Positions 8,089 to 16,581 of a stretch of 64,000 nucleotides of DNA are shown here, one piece after another; within the stretch, counting starts at the first letter, position 1, and each line of letters begins with the position of its first letter. A program made the translations under genes and the position numbers. The DNA lies in contig NZ_CP058910.1 of NCBI RefSeq assembly GCF_013415885.1, positions 3,596,001-3,660,000 on the forward strand. Direction: 5' to 3'. Below the pieces are notes generated by a model that ran no database searches, was not told where the DNA came from, and saw only the letters and a program-made list of their open reading frames with translations. This DNA is from Halosimplex rubrum (lineage in GTDB: Archaea; Halobacteriota; Halobacteria; Halobacteriales; Haloarculaceae).

Positions 8089-8203
8089 GACCGAGGGAGA
8101 GGGCGCCAGCCTCCTAAACCGGGATCGTCGCTAGCCCGATTTTGGCCGATTTCAGGCGGTTTTAATCGCCGGAGACCGTTCGAACGATCCCGACTCGGGG
8201 GTG

Positions 8204-8956
8204 TCAACCGTCGAGCGCGTGCTGGACGGTCTCGACGGCCTCGCGGAGGGCGTCGGTCGCGCGGTCCTGGGGAAGTTCGTACTCGATCACCAGCGGCGCG
8301 GTCAACTCGGCGTGGTCGTCGAGCAGGTCGACGAACGAGGCCACGTCGAGCCGCCCGGCGCCGGGTACGTCCTCGATCTCGGCCTCGGAGGTGTCCTTGA
8401 GGTGGCAGGCGACGATCCGGTCGCCCAAGTCGCGGACGACCTCGTCGGGGCGCACGTCCTCGACGAGGAAGTGACCGGTGTCGACGCAGAGGCCCAGGCG
8501 GTCGTGGTCGTAGCGGTCGAGGACGCCGCGGGCGTCGTCGATAGTCGAGAAGACCCGCGAGAGGTCGTCGTGGTGGACCGAGGAGTAGTTGTGGATGCCG
8601 ATATCGAGGGCGAACGCCTCGGCCACCTGGATCAGTTCCTCGGTGATCGCATCGGCGGCGGGCGGGTAGTTGACCGTGAGGTAGTCCGCGCCGAGGCGGT
8701 CGGCGAAGGCGGCGTGCTCGCGGGCCTCGTCGGGCGATTCGAGGTCGACGACGCCGTAGCCACAGACCGACACGTCGGCGGCGTCGAGGGCGTCGAGTCC
8801 CGCCGCGACCGTCGCGTCGTCGTGGTCCGGCGCGAGGTGGTGGCCCCACAGTTCGAGGTGGGTCACGCCGGTCTCGTCGAGTTCTGCGAGCAGGTCGTCG
8901 AGCGAGAAGTCGCGGAAGACGACGCTCTGAACGCCGATATCGTAGTCGCGAGACAT
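8204..8956 (-). CDS. Sugar phosphate isomerase/epimerase (xylose isomerase-like TIM barrel)
   Basis: This 250-residue protein has the AP-endonuclease-2/xylose-isomerase-like barrel. Metal and active-site segments are visible: HLELWGHHL, LTVNYP, GIHNYSSVHHD, GLCVDTGHF, VACHLKDT and LVIEYELPQD. Members act on inositols, keto-sugars or hydroxypyruvate, and the exact substrate is unknown. The start at 8956 (MSRDYDIGVQ) fits the family; an upstream ATG at 8983 adds nine residues without match. It is divergent from the epimerase gene at 9106 across 149 bases, which suggests a shared sugar pathway. Confidence 0.85.
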   Translation of the reverse strand: MSRDYDIGVQSVVFRDFSLDDLLAELDETGVTHLELWGHHLAPDHDDATVAAGLDALDAADVSVCGYGVVDLESPDEAREHAAFADRLGADYLTVNYPPAADAITEELIQVAEAFALDIGIHNYSSVHHDDLSRVFSTIDDARGVLDRYDHDRLGLCVDTGHFLVEDVRPDEVVRDLGDRIVACHLKDTSEAEIEDVPGAGRLDVASFVDLLDDHAELTAPLVIEYELPQDRATDALREAVETVQHALDG

Positions 8957-9074
8957 GGACCGGAGGACGTTCGACTCCGGCAAAAGCGTTCCGTCGGGGG
9001 AAGGACCGGCCGGGACGCGGCGGGTACGGCCAGTGACGACGAGACCGACGCGGCGGAGGCTTCCGCGAGGCGAC

Positions 9075-9082
9075 GTTTTATC
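9075..9082 (+). promoter_or_regulatory. TATA box of the epimerase gene
   Basis: gttttatc is centred about 27 bases before the ATG at 9106. This implies a leaderless mRNA and distinguishes 9106 from the out-of-frame ATG at 9095. Confidence 0.6.
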
Positions 9083-9105
9083 CGCACTGTCGCCATGGGT
9101 GGGCC

Positions 9106-10110
9106 ATGGACGTTCTCATCATCGGCGGGACGGGACTGATAAGCACCGGCATCGCGCGCCAGGCGGTCGACGCGGGCCACGACGTGACCGCCTTCCACCG
9201 CGGAGAGACCGACGCCGACCTCCCCGAGGCGGTCGCGCACGTCCACGGGGACCGTAACGACGACGAGCGCCTCGCCGAGGTCGCCGAGGAAGTCGACCCC
9301 GAAGTCGTGATCGATATGGTGTGTTTCTCGCCGGAGCAGGCCGAGAGCGCCGTCGAGGCGTTCGCCGGCGTCGAGCAGTTCGTGTTCTGCTCGACGGTCG
9401 ACGTGTACCACCGGCCGCTGGACGCCAACCCCGCGACGGAGGAGGCGGCCCGCCACCCGCCGGTCAGCGACTACGGCGCCGACAAGGCCGACTGCGAGGA
9501 CATCTTCTTCGAGGCGGGCGGCGACGCCTTCGAGACGACCGTGATCCGCCCGTGGAGCACCTACGGCGAGGGCGGGCCGGTCATCCACACGATGGGCTGG
9601 GGCACCTACTACCTCGACCGCGTGCGGACGGGCGAGCCGATAATCGTCCACGGCGACGGCGCGACGCTGTGGGGCCCCTGTCACCGCGACGACGTGGCCG
9701 GAGCGTTCGTCGAGGCGATCGGCAACGAGACCGCCTACGGCGAGGCCTACCACGTCACCAGCGAGGAGGTCATCTCCTGGAACCAGTATCACGAGTACGT
9801 CGCCGAGGCCATGGACGCGCCCGAGCCCGAGCTGGTGTACATCCCGACGGACAAACTGGTCGAGGCCGTCCCCGACCGGACGGACCCGCTGGTCGACCAC
9901 TTCCAGTACTCGACGGTGTTCGACAACAGCAAGGCCAAACGGGATCTGGACTTCGAGTACACGGTCAGCTTCCGCGAGGGCGTCGAGCGGACCATCGACG
10001 ACCTGCGGCGGCGCGACGCCATCGACGACGCCGACAGCGAGAACGACGGCGAGATAATCGCGGCGTGGCGCGACGCGACCGAGTCGTTCGTCGAGGCGTT
10101 CGACGGCTGA
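9106..10110 (+). CDS. NAD-dependent epimerase/dehydratase family protein
   Basis: The 334-residue extended SDR protein has an N-terminal Rossmann motif IGGTGLISTGIA (residues 6-17), a variant GxxGxxx(G/A). The catalytic region is STVDVYHR, with the YGADKADCE segment in the Y-x3-K position. RPWSTYGEGGPV and the DDVAGAFVEAI segment match sugar-nucleotide or sugar epimerases of the atypical NAD-epimerase group. The substrate is unknown. It is divergent from the sugar isomerase gene and may act in the same catabolic route. Confidence 0.87.
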   Translation: MDVLIIGGTGLISTGIARQAVDAGHDVTAFHRGETDADLPEAVAHVHGDRNDDERLAEVAEEVDPEVVIDMVCFSPEQAESAVEAFAGVEQFVFCSTVDVYHRPLDANPATEEAARHPPVSDYGADKADCEDIFFEAGGDAFETTVIRPWSTYGEGGPVIHTMGWGTYYLDRVRTGEPIIVHGDGATLWGPCHRDDVAGAFVEAIGNETAYGEAYHVTSEEVISWNQYHEYVAEAMDAPEPELVYIPTDKLVEAVPDRTDPLVDHFQYSTVFDNSKAKRDLDFEYTVSFREGVERTIDDLRRRDAIDDADSENDGEIIAAWRDATESFVEAFDG

Positions 10111-10188
10111 GCGCGGGGCGGAGAAACGGGACCGATGGGTTTCGGTGGCCGGGCTTCGGCCGACCCGAGTCTCGGGTCGGTCGAGCGG

Positions 10189-10344
10189 TCAGTCGATGTC
10201 GTACCGGACGATGTCCTCGGAGCCGCAGGTCGCGCAGACGGACGTGTCGGCGTCGACGGTGGTGCCACAGCGCCGACACTCCGCGACGACGGTCTCGGGT
10301 TCGGCCCGCGTGACGAGGGAAGCGAACAGCCCCACGGCGCTCAC
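10189..10344 (-). CDS. Small zinc-ribbon protein
   Basis: This 51-residue protein has two CxxC pairs (C-R-R-C and C-A-T-C, 14 residues apart), consistent with a zinc ribbon. The GTG at 10344 is chosen because it overlaps the TGA of the upstream gene in a GTGA arrangement typical of translational coupling. A second in-frame GTG lies at 10335. It is the last gene of a two-gene unit of mini zinc proteins whose function is unknown. Confidence 0.65.
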   Translation of the reverse strand: MSAVGLFASLVTRAEPETVVAECRRCGTTVDADTSVCATCGSEDIVRYDID

Positions 10345-10511
10345 TCCGGATGCACCGGGTCCTCGCAGTCGGGACACTCGGCGAAGAGCCTGGGCCAGTC
10401 GCCCTCCGATTCGTAGCGGATCAACAGGTTCGCCGGCGGGATCATCACGTCGCAGTTCGGGCACGTGCCGAGCGGTCCCCCCCGGAGTCCCCGGTCGTCG
10501 GTCCCGGCCAT
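10341..10511 (-). CDS. Mini zinc-binding protein (DUF7837-like)
   Basis: The protein has 56 residues. C-P-N-C near residue 17 and C-P-D-C near residue 46 flank a central LLIRYESEGDWPRLFAE segment. I recall this layout from a haloarchaeal family of putative zinc-binding proteins (DUF7837). It is coupled by a 4-base overlap to the zinc-ribbon gene at 10344. It has its own 118-base upstream region with an AT-rich patch (10535-10580). Confidence 0.65.
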   Translation of the reverse strand: MAGTDDRGLRGGPLGTCPNCDVMIPPANLLIRYESEGDWPRLFAECPDCEDPVHPE

Positions 10512-10629
10512 GCTCTCCCCTACCACACCCCGTTCCGTAGTTATTCTCCGTATAACGTCGATAATGGGGGGATTTATTCGAAGGGTCGCCGGCCGAACGG
10601 TCGACCGGCGGTCCGCGACGGACGGGCCG

Positions 10630-11100
10630 TCACTCGACGGCGACGACCTCGACCTCGAAGGTGAGCGCCTCGCCGGCGAGTTCGTGGTTGAAGTCGACGG
10701 TGACCGTCTCGTCGTCGGCGTCGACGACCTCGCCCGGCAGGCCCTCCTCGGTCTGGATCTCCAGCCCTTCCTCGACCTCGCGGCCGCCGAGCATCTCCGC
10801 GAACTCGTCGGCCTCGTACTCGACGACGCGGTCGTCGGTGCGCTCGCCGTAGGCCTGCTCGGGCTCGATCTCGACGGTGTCCTCCTCGCCGGCCTCCATG
10901 CCGACCAGGCCGTCCTCGAGGCCCTCGATGATGCGGCCCGAGCCGATCTCGACGGTGAGCGGCTGGTAGTCGCGGTCGGGCTGGTCCGCGGCGAGGCCCT
11001 CCGCTTCCGCGACGGACTCCAGCGACGTGTCGAAGACGCTGCCGTCGTCCAGTCGCCCTGTGTACTCGATCGTGACCGTGTCGCCTTGTGAGATAGCCAT
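10630..11100 (-). CDS. FKBP-type peptidyl-prolyl cis-trans isomerase (SlyD-like)
   Basis: The protein has 156 residues. It begins AISQGDTVTIEYTGRLDDGSVFDTS, followed by IGSGRIIEGLEDGLVGM and GEEDTVEIEPEQAYGER, the hallmark FKBP elements. An inserted IF (chaperone) domain covers about 85-130. It catalyses proline isomerisation and assists folding in the cytosol. Unlike many SlyD proteins there is no His-rich tail. ATG at 11100 is the natural start; the open frame continues upstream into repeat DNA. Confidence 0.94.
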   Translation of the reverse strand: MAISQGDTVTIEYTGRLDDGSVFDTSLESVAEAEGLAADQPDRDYQPLTVEIGSGRIIEGLEDGLVGMEAGEEDTVEIEPEQAYGERTDDRVVEYEADEFAEMLGGREVEEGLEIQTEEGLPGEVVDADDETVTVDFNHELAGEALTFEVEVVAVE

Positions 11101-11174
11101 ACCGTCCGAAACGGTGGCCGACGGATAAGCCTGCGGACTGGGACCCGCGCCCGCGTTCGGTACGGAGGTTGCAG

Positions 11175-11425
11175 TGAATCGTTGCGGTGGCGCGCGCTGT
11201 CGAGCGTGCCCGTCTCGTGGCGGGCCGCTCGAAATAGCCGCGCGAGGGATGACTGAGCGAGTGAAGCGAGCGAAGGAATCGGCTGGGGAGGCTCGTGGTC
11301 GTCTGTGGTGCTGTGTGGGTCGATCTGCTGTTTCATATCCGTCGCGGTTCTGGTGGACTGAAAGGGCGAGGCGCGCTCGCGCAGGGAGTCGTCTGAGCGG
11401 AACACGCGCACGGGTCGTTCCGCTC
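11175..11425 (+). repeat. Dispersed GC-rich intergenic repeat, copy A
   Basis: A gene-free region that shares a series of blocks, in the same order and on the same strand, with 33740-33990. The blocks are ggcgcgcgctgtcg, ctcgtggcg, cgcgcgaggga, a gaggc-gtctg-ggt segment, and a block related to ctggtggactgaaagggcg. It fills much of the 552-base gap between the FKBP gene and the next plus-strand gene. Copies diverge and carry no open frame that looks coding. The rest of the gap (11426-11640) becomes less GC-rich and shows nothing recognisable. Confidence 0.6.
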
Positions 11426-11640
11426 CCCGTGCGTGAGCGCGCCGAGGGCTTTGGACACCTGCCGTCGGGTGTGATTACCATCGCTCGACTTCGTTTCACA
11501 GAAACTCGAACTGAAACCACGGATGGACGAATAGCCAGTCTGAGAAGGATATTCGACGAGTCGTCTCATGTGGTGTAGATATGGTTCCACACCCAGAGGC
11601 GGAGTTGCCGGAGTGGACAAGACATATGTCAAATCGGAGA

Positions 11641-11646
11641 GGAGGT
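11641..11646 (+). promoter_or_regulatory. Strong Shine-Dalgarno site deciding a GTG start
   Basis: ggaggt complements the 3' end of haloarchaeal 16S rRNA and ends six bases before the GTG at 11653. Such a site is uncommon here because most genes look leaderless. Confidence 0.55.
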
Positions 11647-11652
11647 TTGTTT

Positions 11653-11985
11653 GTGTCTCGAATGACTGTGCTATACTCGGTCGGTATCGTAGCACTCGTT
11701 TCACTGTCTCCTCTTTCCACCGGGCTTGGTGTTGCTCAGCTAGCTTATCAGGGTCAGCCACTGTCGGCCGAGAACACTACTGAAACACTGACTCAGACCG
11801 ATATCGAGACTAGGACAACGACAGCACTTCCGACAAGCACAACGGTGGACTCGCACGGCGGCCCTCCGTTCAGCCAGTTCGGTCTGATGTATCTGATGAT
11901 CGGTCTTGGCTGTCTGATCTTTCTTGGCGGAGTAGTTGCGATACTTTGGAATGTATATCCGCGTTCAAGCACGGAGAACCGTTGA
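11653..11985 (+). CDS. Hypothetical membrane-anchored protein
   Basis: The 110-residue protein has an N-terminal hydrophobic segment (VLYSVGIVALVSLSPLS). A Thr/Ser-rich linker follows, then a C-terminal membrane helix (LMYLMIGLGCLIFLGGVVAIL) and a short cytoplasmic tail. It looks like a small membrane protein with an exported Thr-rich stretch. GC content is clearly lower than in neighbouring genes, which suggests recent acquisition or relaxed selection. The GTG at 11653 is preferred because of the ggaggt site; ATGs at 11581, 11626 and 11662 are alternatives. No family recognised. Confidence 0.5.
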   Translation: MSRMTVLYSVGIVALVSLSPLSTGLGVAQLAYQGQPLSAENTTETLTQTDIETRTTTALPTSTTVDSHGGPPFSQFGLMYLMIGLGCLIFLGGVVAILWNVYPRSSTENR

Positions 11986-12265
11986 TTCCGTCATTTCTAC
12001 TCCCGTCGAAACTGAAACAGTTGCCTCCGTAGAGACTCTCCTCACTACACGCTATTTTGAGCGAATGCCCGACTGATCGCCCTGCGTGCTTTCGTGGAGT
12101 AGCCCCCCACGAAGGCAGAACGGTGTTGAACCGCTCTTTAGAGGTTCATCAAGAGGGAAAGGACGGCTATGACTACCCAGCACTGAGAAGCGTCCACCCA
12201 ACATCTTACCACCAGTCCTCCGCCCGAAAGCGGTCAAAACGCAGACAATCCGGCCACGGCTGCCC
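11986..12265. other. Gene-free, lower-GC stretch
   Basis: Two imperfect hairpins are visible: TTCGTGG/CCACGAA around 12104-12120 and GAACC/GGTTC around 12136-12155. Short open frames exist on both strands but none has coding character I can support. A decayed insertion sequence end is possible but unproven. Confidence 0.3.
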
Positions 12266-13273
12266 TCAGGCGTTCGTCCGGTACAGGTCGCCCTCGTCGT
12301 CGTAGCGTGCCTCGAAGATGCGGTCGAACTGCTCGTCGGACAGTTCTACGTCGATAGCGCCGAGGTTCTCGTCGAGTTGCTCCACCGTTCGAGCGCCGAC
12401 GATGGGCACGCAGTCGAAGTCGGGCTGGTCCATCAGCCACCGGAGCGCGACCTGCGCCGGTGATGCGTCCACTTCGTCGGCCACCTCGCGCACCGCGTCG
12501 AGGACGTGCCAGCCGCGCTCGGAGACGTACCAGTCCTCGAACATCGGGTCCAGATCCCCACGGGTCCCCTCGTCCGCGTCGAGGTCGTAGGTGCCGTCGC
12601 CGACGCGCTCGTACTTGCCGGTGAGAAAGCCGCCCGCCAGCGGCGAGTACGGGCAGACCGCGAGATTTTGATCGGCGCAGACGTCGAGATACTCGGCCAC
12701 GTCCTCGTAGTAGGCGGCGTGAAAGAGCGGCTGGGTGACCGAGAAGGCCTCGTAGTTGTTCACGTCGGCCTGCCACAGGCCCTTCGTGAGCTTCCAGGCG
12801 TCACAGGTCGAGATACCGACGTAGTGGACTTTCCCCTCGCTGACGAGGTCGTCGACGGCGCGCAGGGTGTGTTCGATGGGCGTCTCGTCGTCGAAGCGGT
12901 GGAGATAGAGGATATCGAGGTAGTCGGTGCCCAGTCGGTCCAGCGAGCCCTCGACCTCCGCGCGGACGTTCTTCTTCGAGAGGTTCTCCTGGAATCTCGA
13001 CACTGTCGACCAGAAGCACTTCGAGGCGATCACGTAGTCCTCGCGGTCCTCGTCTTCGAGCCACTCGCCGATCCAGCGTTCGGAGTCGCCGCCGCCGTAG
13101 CCGTTGGCGGTGTCGACGAAGTTGCCCCCGCGCTCGGCGTAGGCGTCGAGCAGTTCGTGGGCGTCCTCGCGGTCGGTCTCGACGACGCCGTCGTGGGCCT
13201 TGCCGAAGCGCCACGTGCCGAGACAGACCGGCGACACCTGCAGGCCGGTCGCTCCGAGTCGTCTGTACTCCAT
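12266..13273 (-). CDS. Aldo/keto reductase
   Basis: This 335-residue NADP-dependent (beta/alpha)8 oxidoreductase shows the catalytic tetrad D54, Y59 (VDTANGYG), K85 (ASKCF) and H125 (YLHRF). Later family blocks are HYVGIST, QPLFHAAYY, CPYSPLAGGFLTGKY and the cofactor segment VPIVGARTVEQLDENL. It is close to the YajO/Tas-like group that includes potassium-channel beta subunits. The substrate is unknown. ATG at 13273 gives the standard MEYRRLGATG start. Confidence 0.93.
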   Translation of the reverse strand: MEYRRLGATGLQVSPVCLGTWRFGKAHDGVVETDREDAHELLDAYAERGGNFVDTANGYGGGDSERWIGEWLEDEDREDYVIASKCFWSTVSRFQENLSKKNVRAEVEGSLDRLGTDYLDILYLHRFDDETPIEHTLRAVDDLVSEGKVHYVGISTCDAWKLTKGLWQADVNNYEAFSVTQPLFHAAYYEDVAEYLDVCADQNLAVCPYSPLAGGFLTGKYERVGDGTYDLDADEGTRGDLDPMFEDWYVSERGWHVLDAVREVADEVDASPAQVALRWLMDQPDFDCVPIVGARTVEQLDENLGAIDVELSDEQFDRIFEARYDDEGDLYRTNA

Positions 13274-13430
13274 ATCGACCGATCGGTCGCCGCTCGCTTA
13301 GAGGTTGGTTTCGCGGAAGCCGCTCCCGGTCGGCGGCGGAAACCGATCGGGTCCCACGGCCGAAAACGGGGCCGAAGACCCGCGCGAGCGCCGGCTATGG
13401 GCTTTTCAGGCGGCCGATCCAACGGCGACC

Positions 13431-14774
13431 ATGCGGTTGCTTCAGCTGTCGGTGCCCGCCGAGCAGCGCGCGGCGATCCGGGAGGTCCTCGACGGGCACG
13501 ACCTCGGCTACACCGTCGCCGAGGGCGACGGCGCGAAGGAGGGCCACGCCCTCGTCACCGTCGTGATCCCGGCCGACGCCGTCGAGCGCGTGCTGGACGA
13601 CCTCCAGGAGGCCGGCTACGAACGGAGCACCTACACCGTCTCGACGGAGGCCGAGTTCGCGACCTTCGAGGGGATGGACGCGGTCCAGCGCCACTGGGCG
13701 GAGACGCCCAACCGGATCGCCCCCGAGACGCTCCGGGCGAAGGCCCGAGACATGCGCCCGAACACCCAGTCGTACGTCTGGCTGATGCTGCTCAGCACCG
13801 TCATCGCGACCGCCGGGCTGCTCATCGGATCGCCCGCCGTCCTCGTCGGGTCGATGGTGCTCGCGCCGCTGGTCGCGCCGATGCTCGCCGCGAGTATCGG
13901 CGCGGTCCGCAGCGACCGACCGATGGTCGCCGACAGCCTCCGCCAGCAGGCGGTCGGGCTGGGCGTCGCCGTCGTCGGCGCCGTCGCCGCGAGCCTCCTC
14001 ATCCGGAACCTCGAGATCGTCTCGGTGACGCTCGACGTGACGACGGTCGACCTGTTCGCGGTGCGGCTCTCGCCGGGACTGCTCTCGGTCGTCGTCGGGC
14101 TCGCCGCCGGCGCGGCGGGCGCCTTCGGGCTGACGACGAAGGGCAACGTCAGCATCGTCGGCGTGATGGTCGCCGCCGCCCTGGTCCCGACGGCCGCAGT
14201 CGTCGGGATCGGCGTCGCCTGGGGCGCCGCGAGCGTCGCGCTCGGCGCGCTCGTGCTGCTCGGGCTGACCATCGTCGCCGTCAACGCCGGGGCCTATCTC
14301 ATGTTGCGCTATCTCGGCTACCGCCCCGAGGAGGCCGGCGGGTCGTTCATCGACCTCGAGTCGACCGCCGAGAAGGCCCGGTTCGCCGCGACCGTCCTCG
14401 CGGTCGCGGCCGTCGTCGCCGTCGTCCTCGTCGGGTCGGCCCAGCACGTCCGCTTCGAGTACGCCGTCACGCAGGCGACCTCGGACGTAATCTCCGACGA
14501 GGAGTACGGCCCCCTCTCGCTCCGCGGCGTCACCGTCCAGTACGCCGGCGCCAGCCCCGTTCGGAACCCAACGACCGTCTCGGTCAGCCTCACGCGGCGG
14601 TCGGACGAGTCGTACCCGTCGCTCCCGAACGAACTCGCCCGACAGATATCGGACCGCACCGGCGAGGACGTGACCGTCCTCGTCACCTACACCGACTACG
14701 AGATATCGAACGCGACGGGGACCCGATCCGGAGCGGACGCGACGAGCCTCGCCCGCTCGGCGGCCCCCAGTTGA
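13431..14774 (+). CDS. DUF389/TIGR00341 family membrane protein
   Basis: The protein has 447 residues. The first 100 or so form a soluble alpha/beta domain (MRLLQLSVPAEQRAAIREVL) with ferredoxin-like spacing. About six to seven membrane helices follow, with the signature ATAGLLIGSPAVLVGSMVLAPLVAPM. The C-terminal 110 residues are soluble and extracytoplasmic or cytoplasmic. Function is unknown; some relatives are stress-related. ATG at 13431 is chosen because the conserved MRLLQ start lies there. Confidence 0.88.
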   Translation: MRLLQLSVPAEQRAAIREVLDGHDLGYTVAEGDGAKEGHALVTVVIPADAVERVLDDLQEAGYERSTYTVSTEAEFATFEGMDAVQRHWAETPNRIAPETLRAKARDMRPNTQSYVWLMLLSTVIATAGLLIGSPAVLVGSMVLAPLVAPMLAASIGAVRSDRPMVADSLRQQAVGLGVAVVGAVAASLLIRNLEIVSVTLDVTTVDLFAVRLSPGLLSVVVGLAAGAAGAFGLTTKGNVSIVGVMVAAALVPTAAVVGIGVAWGAASVALGALVLLGLTIVAVNAGAYLMLRYLGYRPEEAGGSFIDLESTAEKARFAATVLAVAAVVAVVLVGSAQHVRFEYAVTQATSDVISDEEYGPLSLRGVTVQYAGASPVRNPTTVSVSLTRRSDESYPSLPNELARQISDRTGEDVTVLVTYTDYEISNATGTRSGADATSLARSAAPS

Positions 14775-15035
14775 CCCGCTACCCGCTCTCGTCGCTCTGG
14801 CCGTCGTCCTCCTCCGCTTCGGAGTCGTCGGCCATCCGTTCGTTTCGGGGCTCGGACTGAACAGTCGCCGACTCGCGATAGCCGGTCCGCCGAGCTACTT
14901 CGGTCGCCCTCCGGGCGATCGGTCTCGGCGTACTCGGCGCCGTCGGCGACCCGATCGGCTCGTTCCTGTCGGCGCGTTCGACCGATAGATTGATAGTCGA
15001 TTACCGGTCCGGTACGACCAACGTACCCCGAGTAG

Positions 15036-15491
15036 ATGACGCCTATCGAGATCGCCGCGGCCGTCGCCGTGCTCGTCCTCGCGGTCAGTCTCGGCCTCGT
15101 CGCGCACGAACTCGCCCACGCGGTCGTCCTGCGCGCCGCGGGCGTGGCCTACCGCATCGACTGGTTCCCCGGCGACGACACCGGGGTCCTCGGCGCCGGC
15201 CTCCGCGGACGCTGGGCCGCGGTCAGACCGCGCGCGACCGCGGAGACGCCCGCCTGGGTCCTGCGGTGCTCGGCGATGATGCCGCTCGCGCTCGCCGCCC
15301 CGCTCGCGCTCGTCCCGCTCGGCGTCGTCGCCGACCCGTTCGCGACCGACGGCCTCGTCGGCTTCGCCGCCGTCGGGTGGATGGCCTGCGCGCTGCCGAG
15401 CCCGCAGGACTTCTCCGTGCTGTGGTACGCCGACGCCGCCGTCGCCGCGACGGCCGACGACGCCTCGACCGATCAGCCGTCGGCGACGTGA
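15036..15491 (+). CDS. Membrane protein with HExxH motif (putative M50-like metalloprotease)
   Basis: The 151-residue protein has an N-terminal hydrophobic helix carrying H24-E-L-A-H28, the zinc-protease signature. Two further hydrophobic segments and a tail with Ala/Asp repeats follow. Embedding HExxH in the first membrane helix is the pattern of site-2-type proteases. However, the protein is short and the third metal ligand (N/D-x-x-P-G-type motif) is not evident, so activity is uncertain. The preceding 261-base gap (14775-15035) shows no convincing gene. Confidence 0.6.
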   Translation: MTPIEIAAAVAVLVLAVSLGLVAHELAHAVVLRAAGVAYRIDWFPGDDTGVLGAGLRGRWAAVRPRATAETPAWVLRCSAMMPLALAAPLALVPLGVVADPFATDGLVGFAAVGWMACALPSPQDFSVLWYADAAVAATADDASTDQPSAT

Positions 15492-15628
15492 CCGCCCGCG
15501 AGAGCGCGGTAAGGTCGCGGTACTCCGCAGCTCCGGGGCGGCCTCCGGTCGGCGCCGCGCCGGCCCCGCGTCGTCCCCTCGATAGGGGCCTGTTTCCTTT
15601 CTCCGCGAGTTCCCTATTGGTCGGACCG

Positions 15629-16474
15629 ATGCCAGATCCCGACAGCAACGCCGAGCCCGAATCCGCCACGGACCCGCGGTTCGACGACTGGCCGGTCAGG
15701 CGCTACGACGCCGCCGCCGACCTGACCGTCGAGCGAGCGACACCGGACGACGACGGCCGACAGCTCGACGACGTGGAGTGGGTCGGCGGCACCCGGGCCG
15801 GTTCCGGTGGCGCCGCCTACGTCTACGCGCCCGAGTCCGAGACGCTCCATCGCGGCCGCTACGACCACGAGAACGACCGGGTCGTCGTCGACGACGAGAC
15901 CGCCGTCGAGCGGGAGACGCTTGGCGACCACCTCGTCGACGTCGGCGAGGACCACGGCTGGGGCTGGCTCTCCTCGTTCGCCCGCGAACACATGGACACG
16001 CCCGACCACGACCCCGACGACCCGACCGCCGAGCACCTCCTGCCGCCCGGGTTCGACCACGAGGCGACGGCGTTCCAGCGGCGCAATCTCGTCGACGACG
16101 CCGACGAGGACGCCGCCTTCTTCGGCTCGCACACCTTCGCCGACGACACCGACCGGGTCCACGTGCTCGAACGCGAGTTCGCCGTCACCGCCGCCGCGTC
16201 CGACGACCGCGCGGACGTACACGTCGAGGAGCGCTATCTCGTCGCCGAGGAGCCGCGCGAGGAGGACCGCGCCGGCGACGCCGACGTCGTCGAGGAGCGC
16301 GAGTACGACCTGGCGCTCGACGTGGACCGCGACGAGCGCTGGATACACGACGCCGAGGGGCTCCTGACGGAGTGGCACCGTCGACACCTCGCGCCGCCCG
16401 AGCGCGAGGAACACCGCCGCGTCGAACGCGGGACGGCCCCGCCCGACGACAGCGCCGACCGGCGCGGCGTCTGA
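15629..16474 (+). CDS. Acidic haloarchaeal hypothetical protein
   Basis: This 281-residue protein is extremely rich in Asp and Glu with no membrane segment or signal peptide. Repeated charged stretches (RDEERWIHDAEG-type near the C-terminus) and a tryptophan pair GWGWLSSF near residue 110 are visible. It is similar in style to uncharacterised haloarchaeal cytosolic proteins, and no family is named with confidence. ATG at 15629 is chosen because coding-like composition begins there. Confidence 0.6.
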   Translation: MPDPDSNAEPESATDPRFDDWPVRRYDAAADLTVERATPDDDGRQLDDVEWVGGTRAGSGGAAYVYAPESETLHRGRYDHENDRVVVDDETAVERETLGDHLVDVGEDHGWGWLSSFAREHMDTPDHDPDDPTAEHLLPPGFDHEATAFQRRNLVDDADEDAAFFGSHTFADDTDRVHVLEREFAVTAAASDDRADVHVEERYLVAEEPREEDRAGDADVVEEREYDLALDVDRDERWIHDAEGLLTEWHRRHLAPPEREEHRRVERGTAPPDDSADRRGV

Positions 16475-16581
16475 GCGGCGACGAGAGCACGGCCGCGTCG
16501 CCCGTGGGAGTTTCCGGGCAGACCGCCGTGCCGGCGATGTCCGGCCGCACGTCCAAGTAGTGCCGGGCCCCAGAGGAGACG

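Noticed and set aside
12057-12305. Possible transposase or TnpB remnant in the low-GC gap
   Set aside because: Only weak impressions of element-like sequence; no catalytic residues, terminal repeats or target duplications were found.
14779-14832. Tiny minus-strand frame encoding an acidic 18-residue peptide
   Set aside because: It has an ATG and a stop but is too short, shows no promoter or conservation evidence, and its acidity is common in random translation of this genome.
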